Part shown: positions 6,893-10,664 of the stretch, in pieces
How the letters are laid out: each line of letters begins with the position of its first letter
Position numbering within the stretch: position 1 is the stretch's first letter
Origin: Euzebyaceae bacterium
GTDB taxonomy: Bacteria > Actinomycetota > Nitriliruptoria > Euzebyales > Egibacteraceae
Reading direction: 5' to 3'
Assembly (NCBI GenBank): GCA_013698135.1
Contig: JACCVM010000263.1
Coordinates: 1 to 10,664 of the forward strand
DNA: 10,664 bases
Position numbers and translations under genes: made by a program
The notes under the pieces: generated by a model
Databases searched by the model: none
What the model was told of the DNA's origin: nothing
The model's input: only the letters and a program-made list of their open reading frames with translations

Positions 6893-6951
6893 AGCGGGCC
6901 GGATCGCGGTCACGAACCAGGATTGAAGTGGGCCGAATCGCGGTAGCGAAC
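6890..6951 (+). repeat. Two-copy imperfect tandem repeat (34-bp period) between the peptidase and DoxX genes
   Basis: Copies 6890-6917 and 6924-6951 match at 24 of 28 bases by eye, sharing TGAAG-GGGCCG-ATCGCGGT and CGAAC. The first copy begins on the TGA stop of the peptidase gene; the second ends 5 bases before the DoxX-like ATG. It fills the whole 64-base gap. It could be a double binding site for a regulator or a short duplication of a leader region. Confidence 0.75.
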
Positions 6952-6956
6952 ACGCC

Positions 6957-7520
6957 ATGAGCCTTCAACGCCGTATCGCCCGACCGATGCTCGCCTCGAT
7001 GTTCGTCGCCGGCGGGCTGGACACGCTGCTCAACCCCGGGCCGAAGGTGCCGGTGGCCGGGGACGTCGCGCCCAAGGTGGCCGAGCAGATCCCCGGCATG
7101 TCCGAGCAGGACACCGAGGCGCTGATCCGCATCAACGGCGGCGTGCAGCTCGGTGGGGGCGCGCTGCTCGCCCTCGGCCGCTTTCCGCGGCTGTCGTCCC
7201 TCGCCCTGGCCGCCACCTTGCTGCCCACGACGGCTGCGGCCCATCGGTTCTGGGAGCTCGACGACCCGGATCAGCGCTCGCAGCAGAAGGTCCAATTCTT
7301 GAAGAACGTCAGCATGCTCGGCGGGCTGCTGATCGCCTCCCTGGACACCGAGGGTAGGCCGGGCCTGAGCTGGCGTACCCGGCACGCTGCCGAGCACGCC
7401 GGGGCCAGCGTGCGCCGGACCCGCCGGGAGGCTGGGGAGAGCGTGCGCCGCACGCGCCGGGAGGCTCGGCTGGCCGCCAAGTCGGCCAAGGTGGCCGCCA
7501 AGGCCAAGCTGGCCGGCTGA
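6957..7520 (+). CDS. DoxX-like small membrane protein with basic, repetitive C-terminal tail
   Basis: The 187-residue protein has about four weakly hydrophobic segments by eye (around 11-25, 58-74, 81-98 and 115-129) and the layout of actinobacterial DoxX-family proteins: a short N-terminal RRIARPMLASMFVAGGLD, a loop, INGGVQLGGGALLALGRFPR, a following hydrophobic helix, then HRFWELDDPDQR. DoxX proteins are membrane proteins linked to redox or oxidative-stress functions; the biochemical role is poorly defined. Residues 138-187 are a highly basic tail with two tandem SVRRTRREA units (151-159 and 162-170), then AAKSAKVAAKAKLAG, rich in Ala and Lys like a histone tail. The ATG at 6957 has no visible Shine-Dalgarno. 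It lies 64 bases after the peptidase and converges on the acyltransferase gene 13 bases away. Family assignment is by pattern only and moderately sure. Confidence 0.75.
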   Translation: MSLQRRIARPMLASMFVAGGLDTLLNPGPKVPVAGDVAPKVAEQIPGMSEQDTEALIRINGGVQLGGGALLALGRFPRLSSLALAATLLPTTAAAHRFWELDDPDQRSQQKVQFLKNVSMLGGLLIASLDTEGRPGLSWRTRHAAEHAGASVRRTRREAGESVRRTRREARLAAKSAKVAAKAKLAG

Positions 7521-7531
7521 CCGCCTCAGCC
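7515..7531. terminator. Small inverted repeat in the convergent gap
   Basis: GGCTGA (7515-7520) and TCAGCC (7526-7531) form a 6-bp stem with a CCGCC loop. The left arm contains the DoxX-like stop codon and the right arm ends 2 bases before the acyltransferase stop. As a symmetric element between convergent genes it could act in both directions, but there is no T-run and the stem is short. Confidence 0.3.
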
Positions 7532-7533
7532 AA

Positions 7534-8382
7534 TCAGGCGTCGAGCGGGTCGTCCGGGATCGGCCGCCCGCCGCGCTGTAGCGCCAACGCTTCCTGGTAG
7601 GTCATACCCGCCGGCAGACGGGAGCGCACCACCCGGGCGGGTGAGCCGACGACGATCGAGAACGGCGGGATCGTTCCGCGTACCAGCGCCTGGCTTCCGA
7701 TGACGGACCCGGCGCCGATGTCGGCGCCGCGCAGGATCGACACCTTCTCCCCCACCCACACGTCCTCGCCGATGCGCACGGGAGTCTTGACCAGACCCTG
7801 CTTCTTGATCGGGACGTCGACCCGGTCGTAGGCGTGGTCGAAGTCGCAGACATAGATCCAGTCGCCAAGCAGCGCGTTGCGGCCGATCTCGACGTCGAGG
7901 TAGGCGTTGACGACGTTATCGCTGCCCATCACGACCTTGGGGCCGAGGCGCAGGTTGCCCTCATGGCAACGCAGCCGGTTGCCGCGGCCCAGCCAGCACC
8001 AGGGACCCAGGGCCAGGCGGCCGTGGTGACGGCGGGCGTACAACTCGACACGGGGACCCATGAACACCATCCCGCCGAAGTCGATGTGGGGGTGACGCAG
8101 CCGCTGGGCGAGGAACCTGGCGTACAGCCGCAGGTACTCGGGGGTGTACATGCGCCGCTCAATGGCGAAACGCACCGACTTGCGCCATCCCCAGCGCGGT
8201 CGTGCCGGCAATTGCGGAAGCCGTCGCGGCGGGATGGCGCCCATCGCCGCGCCGATGGCGTCGGCCTGGGCCACACCCGCCGCTCGGCTGGCGGCCGCCA
8301 CCGCCAAGGCGCGGTGGTGCTCGGCCATGTCCCGACCGAGCTCGGCGACCTCGGCGGCTGACAGGTCCGACAGCGAGGCCAT
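7534..8382 (-). CDS. Left-handed beta-helix (hexapeptide-repeat) acyltransferase
   Basis: This 282-residue protein probably moves an acetyl or longer acyl group from acyl-CoA to a sugar or other hydroxyl. Residues 1 to about 100 are a helical N-terminal region (DLSAAEVAELGRDMAEHH; RFAIERRMYTPEYLRLYARF). From about 101 to 255 there are hexapeptide-type turns: RLALGPWCWLGRGNRL, LRLGPKVVMGSDNVV, LDVEIGRNALLGDWIYV and VRIGEDVWVGEKVSILRGADIGAGSVIGSQ (split here for reading), then the closing SIVVGSPARVVR. CDFDHAYDRVDVP (179-191) contains His183 in the position of the catalytic base of maltose/galactoside-type acetyltransferases. The start is ATG at 8382, 2 bases after the methyltransferase stop and with GGAG just upstream; a longer frame to 8502 only overlaps the methyltransferase. 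It resembles M. tuberculosis Rv3034c, which I recall as a proposed acyltransferase near methylglucose-lipopolysaccharide genes; that link is unverified. Confidence 0.88.
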   Translation of the reverse strand: MASLSDLSAAEVAELGRDMAEHHRALAVAAASRAAGVAQADAIGAAMGAIPPRRLPQLPARPRWGWRKSVRFAIERRMYTPEYLRLYARFLAQRLRHPHIDFGGMVFMGPRVELYARRHHGRLALGPWCWLGRGNRLRCHEGNLRLGPKVVMGSDNVVNAYLDVEIGRNALLGDWIYVCDFDHAYDRVDVPIKKQGLVKTPVRIGEDVWVGEKVSILRGADIGAGSVIGSQALVRGTIPPFSIVVGSPARVVRSRLPAGMTYQEALALQRGGRPIPDDPLDA

Positions 8383-8384
8383 GG

Positions 8385-9317
8385 CTACTCCGGCACGGTG
8401 GCCGTCAGGATGCAGTTGTAGAACACGCCCTTGGGCACGAAGCGCTGCGCGACCATCTCGTCGAAGGCGAACAGCCGTTGCCAGGTGCGGTACGCGAACC
8501 ACGGGTAGCCGTCGGGCAGGACGCCGGGGCGCACCATGGCCTCCACGGTGCGGGTCGCCCAGCCGAACCAGTTGGCCGTCAGCTCCTCGGTGACGGTGCT
8601 GACATCCGTGAACCCCGCCGAGATCGCCAGCGCCTCCAGGTCGGCCGGGTCGAAGATGTGCAGGTCGACCTCGGCCTCCAGGGCCGCGGCGTGGCGCTCG
8701 TCGGTGTGCAGCCCGGCCGTCGGATCAGCCAGGATGCGTTTGGGGCCGGCGGCCGCAGCCGCCAGCTTGACGCCGATGCGCGCCGCCCGCTTCACCTGGG
8801 CGGCGATGCGATCACCGGCGCGTGTCGGCTCCCCCGCGATGACCAGCCGCCCGCCAGGTTCCAGGACGCGGCGCAGCTGGGCAAAGGCGGCCGGCAGGTC
8901 GGGCAGGTGGTGGACGACCGCGTGGCCGACGACGAGGTCGAAGCTGTCGTCGTCGTGGGGCAGCGACTCCACGTCGGCAACCCGGCCGTGGACGTCGATG
9001 CCGAGCCGCGCGCCGTTGGCGACGCAGGTGTCGACCATGCCCTTGGAGATGTCGGTGCAATGGACGGCTCCCACCACACCTGCCTGCGCCAGGTTGAGCA
9101 GGAAGAAGCCGGTGCCGCAGCCCACCTCCAGCGCCCGGTCGAAGCGGCGACCGTCGGGGACGGCCTTGCGGAAGCGGCCATAGGCGTAGTCGATGCAGCG
9201 CTGGTCGAAGCTGATCGACCACTTGTGGTCGTAGTGGCCGGACTCCCAATCGTGATAGGCGACCTGTTGCGCTTTGACGCCGGCGACACCAGTGACCTCC
9301 GCGACGGACCTGTTCAC
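8385..9317 (-). CDS. Class I SAM-dependent methyltransferase
   Basis: The 310-residue protein has a Rossmann methyltransferase core. Motif I ALEVGCGTGFFLLNLA (62-77) binds SAM and CTDISKGM (87-94) has the acidic ribose contact Asp89. RVADVESLPHDDDSFDLVVG (112-131) and HAVVHHLPDLPAAFAQLRRV (132-151) are the usual post-motif II pattern, followed by LEPGGRLVIAGEP (152-164). The N-terminal YHDWESGHYDHKWSISFDQR and the roughly 150-residue C-terminal extension, with GFTDVSTVTEE and a Trp-rich end (NWFGWATRT, YPWFAYRTWQRLFAF), probably form the substrate-binding cap. The start is GTG at 9317, overlapping the enoyl-CoA hydratase stop as GTGA, so translation is coupled. The substrate is not shown by the sequence. 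The neighbours and a remembered resemblance to Rv3038c next to echA17 suggest a lipid or polysaccharide acceptor. Ubiquinone/menaquinone-type methylation is less likely, since no quinone genes are nearby. Confidence 0.9.
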   Translation of the reverse strand: MNRSVAEVTGVAGVKAQQVAYHDWESGHYDHKWSISFDQRCIDYAYGRFRKAVPDGRRFDRALEVGCGTGFFLLNLAQAGVVGAVHCTDISKGMVDTCVANGARLGIDVHGRVADVESLPHDDDSFDLVVGHAVVHHLPDLPAAFAQLRRVLEPGGRLVIAGEPTRAGDRIAAQVKRAARIGVKLAAAAAGPKRILADPTAGLHTDERHAAALEAEVDLHIFDPADLEALAISAGFTDVSTVTEELTANWFGWATRTVEAMVRPGVLPDGYPWFAYRTWQRLFAFDEMVAQRFVPKGVFYNCILTATVPE

Positions 9318-10093
9318 CGGCGCGTGAACACCGCCTTGCCGGGACCGTCCTGGACGAAGCTGTCCATGCCGATGCGCCGGTCTTCGGTGGCGAAGCAGGC
9401 GGTGAACAGCGTGGTCTCCAGCCGCAGGGCGCTGTCCAGGTCCATCTCGGCGCCCTCGTCGATGGCCTTCTTGGCCATGCGCAGCGCATAGGGGCCCCCG
9501 GCGTAGCGCCGGGCCGCCTCGACCGCGCGGTCGTACACCTCGTCGGCAGGGTGGACCTGGTCGACCAGCCCCATGTCGAGACACTGCTGCGCGTCGTAGG
9601 TGCCGCCGCCGTAGACCATCTCCTTGGCTTTGGAGACGCCGACCAGCCGGCTCAGGCGCTGGGTGCCGCCGGCGCCAGGGATCACGCCGAGCAGGATCTC
9701 CGGTTGTCCCAGCTTGGCGTTGTCCGCAGCGAAGCGGAAGTCGGCGGTCAGTGCCAGTTCGCAACCGCCGCCGAGGGCGTAGCCGTTGATCGCGGCGATG
9801 GTGACTTTGGGGAGGCGGGCCAGCGCCTGGAAGGACTCCTGCAGTCCGCCGCCGTGCGAGAAGAACTCCTGAAAGTCCATGCCCTGCATCTGCTTGATGT
9901 CCGCGCCCGCGGCGAAGATCTTGGGCCCGCCCCAGATGACCACCGCCGCGACGTCGTCGGCGGCGGTCAGCGTCCGCGCCGCCTCGCCGAGCTCGGTCCA
10001 CACCTGGCTGTTCAGCGCGTTCATCGGAGCGCGATCCAGCCGCAGGGTGGCCACCCCGGCGTCGTCGGTGGTGATGCTGGTGAACTCGCCCAA
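9314..10093 (-). CDS. Enoyl-CoA hydratase/isomerase (crotonase family), TTG start
   Basis: This 259-residue crotonase-fold enzyme, full length for the family, probably hydrates trans-2-enoyl-CoA. LDRAPMNALN (19-28) and IFAAGADIKQM (59-69) form the acyl-CoA pocket and first oxyanion-hole strand. NGYALGGGCELALTADFRFA (103-122) contains Glu112 and GQPEILLGVIPGAGGTQRL (129-147) contains Glu132; these correspond to the two catalytic glutamates of hydratases. Both being present favours hydratase over isomerase or dehalogenase. TTG at 10093 is the start: GGAGG lies 5 bases upstream and the protein then has a normal N-terminus. The frame stays open to 10585, but that extension has no family similarity and runs antisense to the genes at the right edge. 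It is first in the operon with the methyltransferase (4-base overlap) and acyltransferase. It resembles mycobacterial echA17 (Rv3039c) by position and sequence style, from memory. Confidence 0.93.
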   Translation of the reverse strand: MGEFTSITTDDAGVATLRLDRAPMNALNSQVWTELGEAARTLTAADDVAAVVIWGGPKIFAAGADIKQMQGMDFQEFFSHGGGLQESFQALARLPKVTIAAINGYALGGGCELALTADFRFAADNAKLGQPEILLGVIPGAGGTQRLSRLVGVSKAKEMVYGGGTYDAQQCLDMGLVDQVHPADEVYDRAVEAARRYAGGPYALRMAKKAIDEGAEMDLDSALRLETTLFTACFATEDRRIGMDSFVQDGPGKAVFTRR

Positions 10094-10122
10094 GAGGTCC
10101 TCCGGAACGGCTCGGCCGGTCG

Positions 10123-10128
10123 AGTCTA
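10123..10128 (-). promoter_or_regulatory. Candidate -10 element for the hydratase-methyltransferase-acyltransferase operon
   Basis: TAGACT (10128-10123) fits TANNNT and would start transcription near 10116, leaving a leader of about 23 bases that contains the GGAGG used by the TTG start. No clear -35 is visible 17-19 bases upstream. Confidence 0.3.
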
Positions 10129-10233
10129 TCCAGCGCCGGTCAGGGCCCCGCAGGCTTATCGGTCCGTGGGGCAGCTCTGCGGTAGCTTGGGATATCAGAG
10201 GGTTGTGGACAAGCTTGAAGGACTGGCGAGGAT

Positions 10234-10250
10234 CGGCGATAGCGTCGCCG
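10234..10250 (+). promoter_or_regulatory. Palindrome overlapping a leaderless-type -10 before the 71-residue gene
   Basis: CGGCGA (10234-10239) and TCGCCG (10245-10250) are a perfect 6-bp inverted repeat with a TAGCG spacer. TAGCGT (10240-10245) fits the TANNNT -10 and ends 6 bases before the ATG at 10252, the spacing expected when transcription starts on the A of the ATG. No Shine-Dalgarno lies at a usable distance, which fits leaderless translation. The palindrome would therefore sit on the core promoter, where a repressor could block it; the helix-turn-helix protein encoded just downstream is one candidate. Confidence 0.35.
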
Positions 10251-10251
10251 C

Positions 10252-10467
10252 ATGCCAGACCCGCTCCACGAGCTGCCTGCGCCGATCGAGTTGACGCGCG
10301 AGGAATACCGCGTGCAGCACGCCGCGCTGGAGGCTGTCCTCGATGTCCTGGATCGCTTCCCGCACACGGATGGTGCCGGGACGGTGCGCGTTCAGGTCGA
10401 GGCAGCGCTACAAGGGTTGCTGCGGAAGATCTGGCCATTCCTCGATGAGGTCGACGACTCCGAATAG
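10252..10467 (+). CDS. Small acidic protein of unknown function (71 aa)
   Basis: I do not recognise the family. The protein begins MPDPLHELPAPIELTREEYR, has a central stretch likely to be amphipathic helix (VQHAALEAVLDVLDRF), a short loop with HTDGAGT, a second likely helix (VQVEAALQGLLRKIWPFL) and an acidic end DEVDDSE. There is no signal peptide, membrane segment, cysteine or known catalytic motif. Codon use is consistent with real coding sequence, with mostly G/C third positions, and the tight coupling to the next gene (3-9 bases) supports it. The start has no Shine-Dalgarno but has a leaderless-type promoter. It is divergent from the enoyl-CoA hydratase operon. It could be a partner or antitoxin-like protein of the following DNA-binding protein; that is speculation. 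Confidence 0.65.
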   Translation: MPDPLHELPAPIELTREEYRVQHAALEAVLDVLDRFPHTDGAGTVRVQVEAALQGLLRKIWPFLDEVDDSE

Positions 10468-10476
10468 GCTGTGCTG

Positions 10477-10653
10477 ATGGGAACGGTGCAGGAGGCGACG
10501 CTGACACTGGGCGAGGCTGCTCGACGCCTCGGAATATCCGTCGAAACGCTGTTACGGCTGATCTATGACGGCAAACTCGCCGCAACGCCAGAGCCCGCTT
10601 CCGGCCGTCTTCTCGTCTCTAGCAAAGACCTTGAAGGCATTCGCCAACCATAG
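10477..10653 (+). CDS. Excisionase/MerR-like helix-turn-helix DNA-binding protein (58 aa)
   Basis: The sequence LTLGEAARRLGISVETLLRL (9-28), followed by IYDGKLAATPEPASGRLLVS (29-48) and KDLEGI, is the excisionase-family winged helix-turn-helix layout (PF12728 type): recognition helix after LGIS, then a beta-hairpin wing and a final short helix. It acts in the cytoplasm as a small DNA-binding regulator or, in mobile elements, as a recombination directionality factor. The whole domain is the protein, so the gene is complete and ends 11 bases before the window edge. Start is ATG at 10477, or GTG at 10471, which adds two residues; neither has a strong ribosome-binding site, so translation is probably coupled to the preceding gene. 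Nothing in view shows an integrase or attachment site, but the downstream side is not visible. Confidence 0.8.
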   Translation: MGTVQEATLTLGEAARRLGISVETLLRLIYDGKLAATPEPASGRLLVSSKDLEGIRQP

Positions 10654-10664
10654 GGGATCGGCTG

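Noticed and set aside
8383..8502. N-terminal extension of the acyltransferase frame to 8502
   Set aside because: It overlaps the methyltransferase C-terminus out of frame; ATG at 8382 has GGAG upstream and follows the stop by 2 bases.
8202..9491. 429-residue plus-strand frame opposite the methyltransferase
   Set aside because: Composition typical of a shadow and no recognisable domain; it overlaps two strongly supported minus-strand genes.
9318..10001. N-terminal extension of the methyltransferase frame up to 10001
   Set aside because: This part is an out-of-frame reading of the enoyl-CoA hydratase gene; the GTG at 9317 in a GTGA overlap is the natural start.
9551..10294. 247-residue plus-strand frame opposite the enoyl-CoA hydratase
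   Set aside because: Antisense shadow that runs into the intergenic region and overlaps the 71-residue gene in another frame; no domain seen.

Overview
The window comes from a high-GC, almost certainly actinobacterial chromosome. The genes are packed, use many GTG and TTG starts, have strong G/C bias at third codon positions, and follow an order that resembles the Mycobacterium tuberculosis Rv3024c-Rv3039c neighbourhood as I remember it (mnmA, cysteine desulfurase, fixB, fixA, acyltransferase, methyltransferase, echA17). The synteny is from memory and was not checked. The genus cannot be fixed from the sequence. No stretch over 300 bases lacks a gene, and I see no tRNA, rRNA, CRISPR array, transposase or plasmid origin.

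Left part (1-5572, all minus strand). In transcription order: etfB (electron transfer flavoprotein beta), etfA (alpha), a secreted protein joining three cell-wall-binding-type-2 repeats to an L,D-transpeptidase (YkuD) domain, a cysteine desulfurase, and mnmA, which runs off the left edge. The desulfurase and MnmA form a tRNA 2-thiolation pair: the first mobilises sulfur from cysteine and the second puts it on U34 of tRNA. EtfAB carries electrons from acyl-CoA and other flavin dehydrogenases to the respiratory chain. The 152-base etfB-etfA gap is unusual. It holds a 54-base-period tandem duplication of the etfA ribosome-binding site and start codon, hairpins in each copy, a third hairpin, and a small copy of the etfB 3' end.

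Middle (5573-7520, plus strand). Divergent from etfB is a P1-family (DmpA/S58) self-processing aminopeptidase. Its only well-placed start codon appears to be ATC, exactly downstream of a strong Shine-Dalgarno sequence. A two-copy imperfect repeat separates it from a DoxX-like small membrane protein with a basic, repetitive C-terminal tail.

Right part (7534-10093, minus strand). This is a tight operon of enoyl-CoA hydratase, SAM methyltransferase and left-handed-beta-helix acyltransferase. The junctions are a 4-base GTGA overlap and a 2-base gap. It probably acts in acyl-CoA or cell-envelope glycolipid/polysaccharide metabolism.

Right edge (10252-10653, plus strand). Two tiny genes start here: a 71-residue acidic protein of unknown function with a leaderless-looking promoter, and a 58-residue excisionase/MerR-like helix-turn-helix protein. 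They look like the start of an accessory or regulatory module that may continue beyond the window.
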